Below, in pieces: positions 1 through 8,149 of a stretch of DNA of 50,747 nt (its first letter is position 1; the number at the start of each line of letters is the position of its first letter). The notes beneath the pieces are model-generated. The model saw only the letters and a program-made list of their open reading frames with translations. It was not told where the DNA came from and did no database searches. The DNA is from an uncultured Flaviramulus sp. (lineage in GTDB: Bacteria; Bacteroidota; Bacteroidia; Flavobacteriales; Flavobacteriaceae), in contig CANLXL010000019.1 of NCBI GenBank assembly GCA_947495125.1, positions 1 through 50,747 of the forward strand. Reading direction: 5' to 3'. The translations under genes were made by a program, and so were the position numbers.

Positions 1-86
1 AATCATATGATTGTTCAGCTTTAATTAATAAATTTAATCCTTTAATAATATGTATCGGTTATTTAGGACTAGACAAATCTAAAATA

Positions 87-725
87 TTAGTTAACGTGTT
101 TTTCCAAAAAATCAGCAACACCTTCATGAGTTGCATGCATTCCTGTTTTTCCTTTATTCCAGTTTGCCGGGCAAACTTCACCATGTTCTTCTGTAAATTG
201 TAAAGCATCAACCATACGAATGGCTTCGTCAACATTTCTTCCCAATGGTAAATCGTTTACGATTTGATGACGTACAATACCTTCTTTATCAATTAAGAAT
301 AAACCACGGTAAGCGATGAGTTCACCTTCTGCTTGTAACATATCGTTGTCATCATAAAAATAATCTCCAGCTAAAACATCATAGTTTTTAGAAATGGTTT
401 TGTTGGTATCGGCTACTAGTGGATAAGTAATCCCCTTAATACCACCATTGTTTTTTTCTAATTGAAGCCACCCCCAGTGTGATTGCTCAGTATCTGTTGA
501 AACCGCTACTACTGCTGTGTTTCTTGATTCGAATTCTGCTAATTTTTCTTGAAATGCATGTAATTCAGTTGGGCATACAAACGTAAAATCTTTCGGATAA
601 AAGAATAATACGACATGTTTGTTTCCAATAAATTGGTCCAATGAAAAATTATCTACAAATTCGCCACCATTAACGACTGCTTGAGCGTTAAATTCCGGAG
701 CTTTTTTTCCTACTAATACTGCCAT
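87..725 (-). CDS. Typical 2-Cys peroxiredoxin (AhpC/Prx1 class)
   Basis: Thiol peroxidase that reduces hydrogen peroxide and organic peroxides in the cytoplasm; in this family two subunits form a disulfide that is then reduced by thioredoxin or AhpF. The 212-residue protein has the peroxidatic cysteine in FTFVCPTEL (Cys51) and the resolving cysteine in GEVCPANW (Cys185), so both halves of the cycle are present. The C-terminus ends EKHVN, without the YF motif of over-oxidation-sensitive enzymes. The gene stands alone. Upstream, the reverse strand carries TATCTTTG (765-772), a good -7 element about 40 nt before the ATG, but a TTTG lies 24 nt further up, longer than usual spacing. No ahpF neighbour is visible. 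Confidence 0.95.
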   Translation of the reverse strand: MAVLVGKKAPEFNAQAVVNGGEFVDNFSLDQFIGNKHVVLFFYPKDFTFVCPTELHAFQEKLAEFESRNTAVVAVSTDTEQSHWGWLQLEKNNGGIKGITYPLVADTNKTISKNYDVLAGDYFYDDNDMLQAEGELIAYRGLFLIDKEGIVRHQIVNDLPLGRNVDEAIRMVDALQFTEEHGEVCPANWNKGKTGMHATHEGVADFLEKHVN

Positions 726-829
726 GTTTTTATGTTAAATTATTTATACTTTTTTAAACAGCGGCAAAGATATGTATTGCTGTAAAAATCTCACAGCAAA
801 ACTATTTTAATTTTTTATCGACCTATAGA

Positions 830-2305
830 TTAAGCTGATTTTGTAGTAAGCTGCCTGATTTTAATATTTAAAGCAGCAAAAAACAATGTGGTAAAAGGAC
901 TTAGCCAATTGAAGATTGCATAAACAAAATATTCCCCCACACCAACACCTAGCACTCCGGATTGATAAGCACCACAGGTGTTCCATGGAATAAGTACCGA
1001 AGTTACAGTTCCTGAATCTTCAAGTGTCCGACTCAAATTTTCAGGGGCGAGGCCTTTATCATCAAATGCCTTTTTGAACATTTTTCCGGGAATAACGATG
1101 GATAAATACTGATCAGATGCGATGGCATTGAGACCTAAACAACTTACCACAGTACTAGCGAATAAACCAAAAACGGTTGAGGCTATTGATAGGAGCGCAT
1201 TAGTAATCCTAGCCAGAGCACCTATGGCATCCATAACACCTCCAAAAACCATAGCACAAACAATTAAAAAGATCGTCCAAAGCATTCCATTCATTCCTCC
1301 CGAAGAAAACAAATCGTTTAAAGCTTCATTTTCAGTGACGATATTAGTATCACTTAAGATTGAACCAACGATGGCGCCTAACTTTGAATCGTTCAGGCCA
1401 TTTAATATTTCCGGTTGAAATATAAAAGCAAATATAGCGGCTAAAATTATACCGATACTCAATGCTATTAGGGGTTTGGTTTTTAAGAGAATTAATATAA
1501 TCACCGCTAAAGGAACTAAAAACAACCAGGCAGACGTATTGAAAGTAGCGTCTATTGTTTTTAATAAATTACTAACATCCGCATTTCCTGAAGTTTCAAT
1601 ATTCAGGCTTATAATGCTAAAAACAATAAGTGTTATTATTATGGTTGGAACTGTGGTGATGGTCATGTATTTAATATGTGTAAACAAGTCCGTTCCAGCC
1701 ATAGCCGGAGCTAAATTGGTAGTATCGCTTAAAGGCGACATCTTATCTCCAAAATAAGCACCTGAAATGACGGCTCCCGCAATCATACCAGGGTTTATCC
1801 CTAAGGCAGTGCCTATGCCAACTAAGGCAATTCCAACGGTTGCCGATGTTGTCCAGGAGCTTCCTGTTGCAATCGAAATAATCGCCGAAATTATAATAGA
1901 TGCCGGTAAAAATATTTCAGGGCTTAGCACTTGTAGTCCATAATAAACCATCGCTGGAATGACACCACTGATGAGCCATGTTCCGGCTAAAGCTCCTACT
2001 AAAAGAAGGATCATAATAGGAATAAATACACTTCTTAAGTTTTCCCAGATTTCGGTCAACATTCTTCCAAAAGAGACTTTATTGAAAACACCAACAACAA
2101 TGGATACTACGCCACCAAGTAATAATATAATGTGGTTCGTATACGTGCCAAACCACTCTTGGCCTTCAACGAAAAAGATGTTATAGGCTAACATTCCCAT
2201 TAAAATGACGACTGGAATCATGGCTTCTAAAAAACTTAATTCTTTGTTTTCTATAATGTTTTGTTGGTCTGCTTTAAATTCCGAAATATTGTCGCCGTCT
2301 TGCAT
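830..2305 (-). CDS. nhaC: Na+/H+ antiporter, NhaC family
   Basis: Inner-membrane cation/proton antiporter of the NhaC family. The protein is strongly hydrophobic with about eleven to twelve predicted membrane segments. It contains family-type polar motifs inside helices: GSSWTTSATVG, the stretch GAYFGDKMSPLSDTTNLAP, and PWNTCGAYQSGVLG. The open frame extends upstream to an ATG at 2356. I prefer the ATG at 2305 (MQDGDNISEF...) because the extra 17 residues look like leader sequence and would run into the promoter region of the divergent gene at 2400. Substrate (Na+ alone, or malate/lactate coupling as in MleN relatives) cannot be told from sequence. Confidence 0.9.
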   Translation of the reverse strand: MQDGDNISEFKADQQNIIENKELSFLEAMIPVVILMGMLAYNIFFVEGQEWFGTYTNHIILLLGGVVSIVVGVFNKVSFGRMLTEIWENLRSVFIPIMILLLVGALAGTWLISGVIPAMVYYGLQVLSPEIFLPASIIISAIISIATGSSWTTSATVGIALVGIGTALGINPGMIAGAVISGAYFGDKMSPLSDTTNLAPAMAGTDLFTHIKYMTITTVPTIIITLIVFSIISLNIETSGNADVSNLLKTIDATFNTSAWLFLVPLAVIILILLKTKPLIALSIGIILAAIFAFIFQPEILNGLNDSKLGAIVGSILSDTNIVTENEALNDLFSSGGMNGMLWTIFLIVCAMVFGGVMDAIGALARITNALLSIASTVFGLFASTVVSCLGLNAIASDQYLSIVIPGKMFKKAFDDKGLAPENLSRTLEDSGTVTSVLIPWNTCGAYQSGVLGVGVGEYFVYAIFNWLSPFTTLFFAALNIKIRQLTTKSA

Positions 2306-2371
2306 ATAATTATTTTTTTGTGACGTAATGTTACGATTTTCACGAAAGCTATGCAAATGGTTTTAGTTGTG

Positions 2372-2379
2372 TACTTTTG
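2372..2379 (+). promoter_or_regulatory. Candidate -7 element TACTTTTG for the YdjM-like gene
   Basis: TACTTTTG fits the Bacteroidota TAnnTTTG consensus exactly and lies 20 nt before the ATG at 2400. No clear -33 TTG is seen at the expected distance, so this is a partial promoter match. It lies in the narrow divergent gap with nhaC. Confidence 0.4.
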
Positions 2380-2399
2380 TTTTACAAATTTTATAGTGC

Positions 2400-3422
2400 A
2401 TGGATTCATTAACACAGATTGTTTTAGGTGCGGCCTGCGGAGAAGCTGTTCTTGGGAAGAAGATAGGAAATAAGGCTTTGTTGTTTGGTGCCATTGGGGG
2501 CACCATTCCGGATTTGGATGTGTTTGTAGGGAGTTGGTTGTATGGTAATGAAATTGATGCCATGCTTTTTCATCGCGGCTTTATGCATTCCATTTTGTTT
2601 TCTGTGGCAGGAGCATTTCTGTTAGGCTGGTTGGTGCATAAACTTTATAATTCGGGAAAACGACTTCATTTAACCACACAGAGGAACTGGGTAAGTTTAT
2701 TCTTCTGGTCCTTATTTACGCACCCTATATTGGATTGTTTTACGCCTTATGGGACACAATTATTTGCACCTATAAGTAATTACAGAGTGGCCTTTAATAA
2801 TATTGCGGTGGTCGATCCGGTTTATACCTTACCGTTTTTGATCTGTCTGATCGTGTTGATGTTTTTTAATAGACAGTCTAATGGGAGGCGACTATGGCTA
2901 AAGCTAGGTATCGGTATAAGCTCTGCGTATATGGTGTTTACTTTTGGAAATAAATTTTATATGGATTCGGTTTTTAGAACCACTTTGAATGCTAAAGGGG
3001 TTCATTATAAAAGATATTATGCGCAACCCACAATTTTTAATAATGTATTGTGGTACGGTGTGGCTGAAACAGATTCTTTATATCACGTCGGGTATTATTC
3101 TTTATTGGATAAAAACAATACATTTTCAGATTTTAGAGCCTTACCAAAAAAACGTGCGCTGCATCCCGAAAATTACAGTCGCGTAAAAGACTTGGCTTGG
3201 TTTAGCAATGACTATTATAGCATTTATAAGATTGGAGATAATGAATATCAATATAATGATTTGCGCTATCCGGTAACGAACGACACCCATTCGACATCGT
3301 CGGTATTTAGGTTTATACTTTATAAGGAAAACGGTCAGATCAATATGAAACCTTTTGAGCGTAATGAAGATAATATCTCCGATGCCTTAAACGCACTTTG
3401 GGAACGTTTAAAAGGGAAATAA
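2400..3422 (+). CDS. Membrane-bound metal-dependent hydrolase, YdjM/DUF457 family
   Basis: A 340-residue protein with several N-terminal membrane helices and a soluble C-terminal region (from about residue 190). Family-type histidine/aspartate motifs lie at the membrane face: GTIPDLDVF, FHRGFMHS and THPILDCFTPYGTQLF. These are the residues proposed to bind metal in the YdjM (LexA-regulated, DUF457) family, whose substrate is not established. The DSLTQIVLGAA start is also characteristic. It diverges from nhaC and converges on the PLP enzyme at 3478; the gap after it carries no strong terminator. Confidence 0.85.
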   Translation: MDSLTQIVLGAACGEAVLGKKIGNKALLFGAIGGTIPDLDVFVGSWLYGNEIDAMLFHRGFMHSILFSVAGAFLLGWLVHKLYNSGKRLHLTTQRNWVSLFFWSLFTHPILDCFTPYGTQLFAPISNYRVAFNNIAVVDPVYTLPFLICLIVLMFFNRQSNGRRLWLKLGIGISSAYMVFTFGNKFYMDSVFRTTLNAKGVHYKRYYAQPTIFNNVLWYGVAETDSLYHVGYYSLLDKNNTFSDFRALPKKRALHPENYSRVKDLAWFSNDYYSIYKIGDNEYQYNDLRYPVTNDTHSTSSVFRFILYKENGQINMKPFERNEDNISDALNALWERLKGK

Positions 3423-3477
3423 AAGCCCTTCAGAATTTTACACTAAAAGGCTTTTGTTAATTGTTTAAGAGGGTAAG

Positions 3478-4704
3478 TTAACTAAGTTCTAGTCCTTTAT
3501 GAGTTTTTAAAATCCCGAGTTCTACCATACAATCGGTCATCATGTTATAAGTACGTTCAATATCCGCATCTAATCCAATAGAGAAGCGAATGAGACCATC
3601 ACTTAACCCCATGGCTTTTTGTTCGTCTTCAGGTATTTCAGAAGAGGTCGAGGTACCCGGAGCACTAAATAGCGTTTTGTAAAATCCTAAGCTTACCGCC
3701 AAATACCCCAGATTTCGGTGTTGCATCATCTCCATAAGTTCATTGGCTTTTTCCAGTGATCCAACATCAATAGTTAACATGCCTCCGAATCCATATTTTT
3801 CATTCATCATGCTTTTAAATAGGTTATGCGACGGATGTGATTTTAGTCCCGGGTATACTGTTTTTAGACCATCGGCTTCAAATCTTTCAGCCAAATAAGA
3901 CGCATTGTAACTATGCTGTTGCATTCTAATATGTAAGGTTCTTAAGTTTTTTAAAACTGAAGATGCCCTTAAACTGTCCATCGTAGATCCTAAAAGCATA
4001 GAAGCACCATCATTGACGTTGCGTAAATCATTAATAAACTCTTGAGTTCCACAAATTACACCACCAACGGTATCACTGGACCCATTAATAAACTTTGTTA
4101 AGCTGTGTATAACCACATCGGCGCCTAAAATGACTGGTGAGATAGACAGCGGTGAAAAAGTATTATCGACAACTAACTTTAGATGGTGTCGTTTTGCTAT
4201 GGCTGCTAAGCCTTTTATATCGGCAACTTCTAAAAGCGGATTACTAACCGATTCACAGTACAGAACCTTTGTGTTTTTTGTAATGGCTGCTTCAACACTA
4301 TCGAGCTTGGTAATATCCACAAAGGATGTTTTAATATCAAAGCGGGGGGTAAAGTTTTTTAAAAATGCATAGGTTCCGCCATAAATGGTTCTGCTTGAAA
4401 CGATATGATCTCCCGAGCCACATAATTGTAAAAGCACAGGAGTAATGGCTCCCATACCAGATGCCGATACATTGGCTGTTTCAGTACCTTCCATGGCTGC
4501 TAAGGCTTCACCTAAATATAAATTTGAAGGAGAGGAGTGCCTGGAATATAGATAACAACCATCAGCATTACCTTCGAAGGTGTCGAACATGGTTTTTGCC
4601 GATAGAAAAGTATAGGTTGAAGCGTCTGAAATGGAAGGGTTTACGCCTCCAAATTCACCGAAGTATTGTAAGTCCTGAATATTATTTGCGGGTTTAAAAG
4701 CCAT
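3478..4704 (-). CDS. Cys/Met metabolism PLP-dependent enzyme (methionine gamma-lyase / cystathionine gamma-synthase-like)
   Basis: Fold-type I PLP enzyme acting on sulfur amino acids or their O-acyl precursors. The Schiff-base lysine lies in VIHSLTKFINGSSDTVGG (Lys204 from the start chosen), the PLP-binding Asp in VVDNTFSPL, and the phosphate-binding YSR motif in LYSRHSSPSN. Length (408 aa) is normal. I chose the ATG at 4704 (MAFKPANNIQ) over the frame start at 4731 because the nine extra residues fall in non-conserved leader. It is divergent from an Lrp/AsnC gene, an arrangement typical of amino-acid catabolic enzymes controlled by their neighbour, which favours methionine gamma-lyase or a related degradative role. 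The exact reaction cannot be fixed from motifs alone. Confidence 0.88.
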   Translation of the reverse strand: MAFKPANNIQDLQYFGEFGGVNPSISDASTYTFLSAKTMFDTFEGNADGCYLYSRHSSPSNLYLGEALAAMEGTETANVSASGMGAITPVLLQLCGSGDHIVSSRTIYGGTYAFLKNFTPRFDIKTSFVDITKLDSVEAAITKNTKVLYCESVSNPLLEVADIKGLAAIAKRHHLKLVVDNTFSPLSISPVILGADVVIHSLTKFINGSSDTVGGVICGTQEFINDLRNVNDGASMLLGSTMDSLRASSVLKNLRTLHIRMQQHSYNASYLAERFEADGLKTVYPGLKSHPSHNLFKSMMNEKYGFGGMLTIDVGSLEKANELMEMMQHRNLGYLAVSLGFYKTLFSAPGTSTSSEIPEDEQKAMGLSDGLIRFSIGLDADIERTYNMMTDCMVELGILKTHKGLELS

Positions 4705-4775
4705 TGTAGTTGATTTAAGTTTATAAAACAAAATTCAACTTTATAAGAATAATAAACAACTAATATTGTTAAAAT

Positions 4776-4790
4776 TAGATTATAAATCTA
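4776..4790. promoter_or_regulatory. Palindrome TAGATT-ATA-AATCTA, candidate Lrp-type operator
   Basis: A perfect inverted repeat with 6-bp arms and a 3-bp centre in the 160-bp AT-rich gap between the divergent PLP enzyme and Lrp/AsnC genes. AT-rich 15-bp palindromes are typical of Lrp/AsnC sites. That the neighbouring regulator binds here is inference from position. Confidence 0.45.
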
Positions 4791-4864
4791 TATAAAAGAA
4801 TAATTTTAGAATATTTAATTAATATTAAAGGAGTATTTCTTATATTAGTGAAAATTTTTCGAAT

Positions 4865-5323
4865 ATGATATTTGATGCTACTGATAAGCAATTACTGCTC
4901 TATTTACAGCAGGATAGTAAGCAAACGAATAAAGAACTTTCTAATAAGTTAAACTTATCGGTCACGGCGGTTTACGAACGGATTAAAAAGCTGGAAAAAA
5001 ATGGTTTTATTAACAAGTATGTCGCATTGGTTAGTAAGGAGAAAATTGATAAATCGTTTGTTGCGTTTTGTCATATTAAATTAGTGCAGCATGCCCAGGA
5101 ATATGTGGTAAGATTCGAAAAAGAGGTGGCCAATATCGATGAGGTATTGGAATGCTATCATATTAGCGGCGATTACGACTATCTTTTAAAAGTATTAGTA
5201 AAAGACATGGAGGCTTTTAGGGAGTTTATGGTAAAAAAGTTAACAACAATAGACCATATTGGCAGTACACACAGTATGTTTGTCATCAATGAGGTTAAAC
5301 ACACTACAGTAATGAATATGTAA
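4865..5323 (+). CDS. Lrp/AsnC family transcriptional regulator
   Basis: A 152-residue feast/famine regulator. An N-terminal winged helix-turn-helix (about residues 4-60, with LSNKLNLSVTAVYERIKKLE) is followed by a RAM/AsnC ligand-binding domain (about 65-145, including ECYHISGDYDYLLKVLVKD). Such proteins form dimers and octamers and sense amino acids. The divergent sulfur amino-acid enzyme is the obvious target, and an AT-rich palindrome lies between them. The next gene starts one base after this stop, so the CPBP protein is probably co-transcribed. Confidence 0.93.
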   Translation: MIFDATDKQLLLYLQQDSKQTNKELSNKLNLSVTAVYERIKKLEKNGFINKYVALVSKEKIDKSFVAFCHIKLVQHAQEYVVRFEKEVANIDEVLECYHISGDYDYLLKVLVKDMEAFREFMVKKLTTIDHIGSTHSMFVINEVKHTTVMNM

Positions 5324-5324
5324 T

Positions 5325-5951
5325 ATGCAATCCATCTATTATAAAGGCATTGAGTTTTTTATCATTTTTATAATGCTACCTATTAGTTTTGCTGTAAGGT
5401 ACGATGTTAGGGTTAAAGCGGTTATAGGCATTGTAGGCTTTCTTTATATTTTATTTGTATTGCTGAAAATAGAAAGGAAAAAAATTAAGATTGGACCAAA
5501 CCCTAACTGGAAACTTTTTTTTAGACAAACATTGGTGAAACTCTTAGGGATTATGCTAGCGACTATATTGTTCGTATGGTACACCCATAAGGAGGATCTT
5601 TTTGTTGTGTTGCTTACAAAGCCAAAACTGTGGCTTTTTATACTCTTTTTTTACAGTGTATTTTCTGTATATCCTCAGGAACTGATTTACAGAACGTTTT
5701 ATTTTCAGCGTTATCAAAGCTTGTTTAAAAGTAATGCCTTGTTCATTTTTGTAAATGCCATTGTGTTTTCTTTAGGGCATTTGTTTTTCGGAAGTACTTT
5801 GGTCATGGTATTAACCTTTTTAGGAGGATTGCTTTTTGCAATAACTTATAATAAAACGCAGTCCACACTTCTGGTGACTATAGAGCATGCCATTTACGGT
5901 TGTTGGTTGTTTACAGTCGGTATGGGAAGCATGCTTGGGTTTCCTGTATAG
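5325..5951 (+). CDS. CPBP-like intramembrane protein, variant of the EExxxR motif
   Basis: A 208-residue protein with about six membrane helices. The CPBP (Abi/Rce1) signature regions are recognisable: motif 1 reads PQELIYR (residues 117-123), motif 2 is FSLGH (His152) and motif 3 is EHAIYG (His188). The canonical motif is EExxxR. Here the first glutamate is replaced by Gln118, while Glu119 and Arg123 remain, so classical glutamic protease activity is uncertain. The gene starts one base after the lrp stop, indicating an operon. Family members process prenylated proteins in eukaryotes or act in bacteriocin immunity; the role here is unknown. Confidence 0.8.
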   Translation: MQSIYYKGIEFFIIFIMLPISFAVRYDVRVKAVIGIVGFLYILFVLLKIERKKIKIGPNPNWKLFFRQTLVKLLGIMLATILFVWYTHKEDLFVVLLTKPKLWLFILFFYSVFSVYPQELIYRTFYFQRYQSLFKSNALFIFVNAIVFSLGHLFFGSTLVMVLTFLGGLLFAITYNKTQSTLLVTIEHAIYGCWLFTVGMGSMLGFPV

Positions 5952-6062
5952 TCTAAATTTGAGATTGTAAGAATTTTTATTTTTATACATTCTTTATGTA
6001 GGTTTATTCAATCTTTTTGTTACTTTTAACTTGCTATTATTAACCAAAAACCGTATTTACGT

Positions 6063-6620
6063 ATGAAAAGATTAAGTTATGTTATTTTAGGATTTATTAT
6101 AGGCGCGTTTGCAACGTATTATTTGTGTCCAAGACCAGTGGATACTGATATTGATGTGGATGAGCATTCGATTAAATCTTCAATACAGGAAATGTCAGAA
6201 ATGAAGCCCAATAAGCCCAAAGGGGTGGTTACACCTTCTGAAGCCAAAGTTTTAAACGACAATTGGACATTGCACAGAGAAGCTGCTGTAAATGCCGCTG
6301 CCAGACAGCAAGGTCGCGATAAAGACGATCGTTCTACCTGGTGGTCCATAAACGATATTGAAGACTATATAATCTATTCGAAACATGTTACCGATAGCCT
6401 GGGCTATAATATAACCGGTATGCGGGTGTATTTAGGTGTTTATGGTAAAAATGCCGGACAAGCTAAAAAGAATTTAACGACCATGTTTGTGGTTCCAACA
6501 ATTAAAGAAGGTACGGCTAAGGCGAGCACGAGTTTAATTAATTTTCAGGGGAATGGTGGTGATTGCCCTGAATGTCCTGTGCTGAATTCTGGTCATGGTG
6601 GAGGCAAGGGATATCCATGA
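6063..6620 (+). CDS. Hypothetical single-pass membrane-anchored protein
   Basis: I do not recognise this 185-residue protein. It has an N-terminal hydrophobic segment (about residues 4-20, YVILGFIIGAFATYYL) followed by a charged, non-hydrophobic domain, so it is either anchored facing the periplasm or secreted. The C-terminus contains CPECP followed by a glycine/histidine-rich tail (SGHGGGKGYP), which could bind metal. It is followed after 13 nt by the membrane protein and then the sensor kinase, all on the same strand, so a three-gene unit is likely. Confidence 0.75.
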   Translation: MKRLSYVILGFIIGAFATYYLCPRPVDTDIDVDEHSIKSSIQEMSEMKPNKPKGVVTPSEAKVLNDNWTLHREAAVNAAARQQGRDKDDRSTWWSINDIEDYIIYSKHVTDSLGYNITGMRVYLGVYGKNAGQAKKNLTTMFVVPTIKEGTAKASTSLINFQGNGGDCPECPVLNSGHGGGKGYP

Positions 6621-6633
6621 GTAAATATCGAAC

Positions 6634-7344
6634 TTGGAGGAATTTTTATTAAAGAACTACGGTATTTTGACACATGCTGTTGAAGTTATGGCTGCTTTAA
6701 CAGGTGTGTCGTTGTTTAGTTATTATAAGAGAACAGAGGTGAAGTATTTTATTTACTTCTTAATATACCTGTCAATTTGTGATTTTATTGGTTCATATAA
6801 ATATCAGGTTCATGAAGGAGGTTTTCTCTATTTCTTAGAGAATACAATTTTTGAAAAAAACCATTGGTGGTATACATCTTGTTGGAATGTCGGAGCGATA
6901 TTGTTTTTTGGGTTTTATTATATTAAAATCATAAATACTCAACAATTTAGAAGCATTGTCAAGATTTCTGTATATACTTTTTTGATATTCTCGGTTTGTT
7001 ACATTATTGTAAATTGGAGTGCTTTTTTTCGAATGTTCTTTCCAATAATAAGTATACTTGGAGCAATTGTTATTTTTTTATGTTCCGTGCTTTATTTTAT
7101 TGAAGTGTTATTAAGCGATAAAATATTAACTTTTTATAAATCCATCAATTTCTATATCAGTTTTGCCATATTTATTTGGTGGTTGATTATTACCCCGCTT
7201 GTGTTCTATGATTTATATCACTCAAGTGGTGATTGGAATTTTATATTCTTAAAATGGGAGATTTACTTATTCGCCAATATATTCATGTATTCAACCTTCA
7301 CCTTCGCCTTAATATACTGTAAACCTGACTTAAATGACACTTAA
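6634..7344 (+). CDS. Multi-pass membrane protein of unknown function, TTG start
   Basis: A 236-residue protein with about six to seven hydrophobic segments and no motif I recognise. The frame opens with TTG at 6634; the first in-frame ATG is at residue 19, inside the first hydrophobic stretch, so TTG is the better start. The stop overlaps the sensor kinase start by 11 nt (7334-7344), which implies translational coupling. Tight coupling to a kinase whose own sensing region is minimal suggests this protein could be the sensory or accessory membrane partner, but that is inference. No response regulator follows. Confidence 0.75.
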   Translation: MEEFLLKNYGILTHAVEVMAALTGVSLFSYYKRTEVKYFIYFLIYLSICDFIGSYKYQVHEGGFLYFLENTIFEKNHWWYTSCWNVGAILFFGFYYIKIINTQQFRSIVKISVYTFLIFSVCYIIVNWSAFFRMFFPIISILGAIVIFLCSVLYFIEVLLSDKILTFYKSINFYISFAIFIWWLIITPLVFYDLYHSSGDWNFIFLKWEIYLFANIFMYSTFTFALIYCKPDLNDT

Positions 7345-8149
7345 CCTTTTACTTTTAGTACAAAACAAGCCGGTTTCAACCGCCTCCGAACGCTATTTAT
7401 TGGTGTACATGATCATGGTGTTAATTATTATTACATCTCTGGTTATTGTGTTTTTTGTTGTATTCCAAAAGCGTAAAAATAAATTGCTTTTAGAACGAAT
7501 AAAGGAACAACAGGCCTTCGAGGAAGAAATTACCAAAGCCCAAACCGAAACTCAGGAACAGACCTTAAAAAATATTGGTTGGGAATTACATGATAACGTG
7601 GGGCAGTTATTATCCTTTGCCAGTATGCAGCTCAGTATTTTGAAAATGCAGGTGGATGATGAGGTGAAAGAAAAGTTCGGAGAAACCTCTAAGGCCTTAA
7701 AAGAAAGTCTTCGTGAGGTTCGTTCACTATCGAAATCGTTAAACAATGAGGTCGTTTTGAACATTGGTTTCGAGAAATCCATAAGCAATGAACTTGATCG
7801 TTTAAAGAAAATGAAATTTGCTTCAGCGGAGTTGATTACCAAAGGTGATAAGGTTCATTTTGATAACCGAAAACACGAAATCATTATTTTTAGAATATTA
7901 CAGGAGTTTTTATCCAATTCGGTGAAATATTCCGGGGCTAAAAATCTTAAAATTATTTTGGAATATCAGCCTCATAATTTAAGTGTCACAGCTACAGATG
8001 ATGGTATAGGTTTCGATATGAATACCATTGAACAAGGATCCGGTTTAATCAATATGCAAAGTAGAGCGGCTTTAATACATGCCAGTTTGGAGATTGCCTC
8101 AAAACCTAATGAAGGGGTACAACTTAAATTAAATTACCCGATTTCTTAG
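7334..8149 (+). CDS. Sensor histidine kinase, HisKA_3 (NarL-type) family
   Basis: A 271-residue kinase: one membrane helix (about residues 21-44), a coiled-coil linker, a HisKA_3 dimerisation/phosphoacceptor domain with the H-box ELHDNVGQLLSFA (His86 is the predicted phospho-site), then a HATPase_c domain with N-box EFLSNSVKYSGA and G-box DDGIGFD. It has almost no periplasmic portion, so it probably senses through a partner or the membrane. Kinases of this class normally pair with LuxR-type regulators, yet none is adjacent; the next gene is a convergent aldehyde dehydrogenase. Its start overlaps the end of the preceding membrane-protein gene. Confidence 0.92.
   Translation: MTLNLLLLVQNKPVSTASERYLLVYMIMVLIIITSLVIVFFVVFQKRKNKLLLERIKEQQAFEEEITKAQTETQEQTLKNIGWELHDNVGQLLSFASMQLSILKMQVDDEVKEKFGETSKALKESLREVRSLSKSLNNEVVLNIGFEKSISNELDRLKKMKFASAELITKGDKVHFDNRKHEIIIFRILQEFLSNSVKYSGAKNLKIILEYQPHNLSVTATDDGIGFDMNTIEQGSGLINMQSRAALIHASLEIASKPNEGVQLKLNYPIS

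Noticed and set aside
2363-2563. Minus-strand frame over the start of the YdjM-like gene
   Set aside because: It lies opposite a well-supported coding sequence and the divergent promoter region; no family features.
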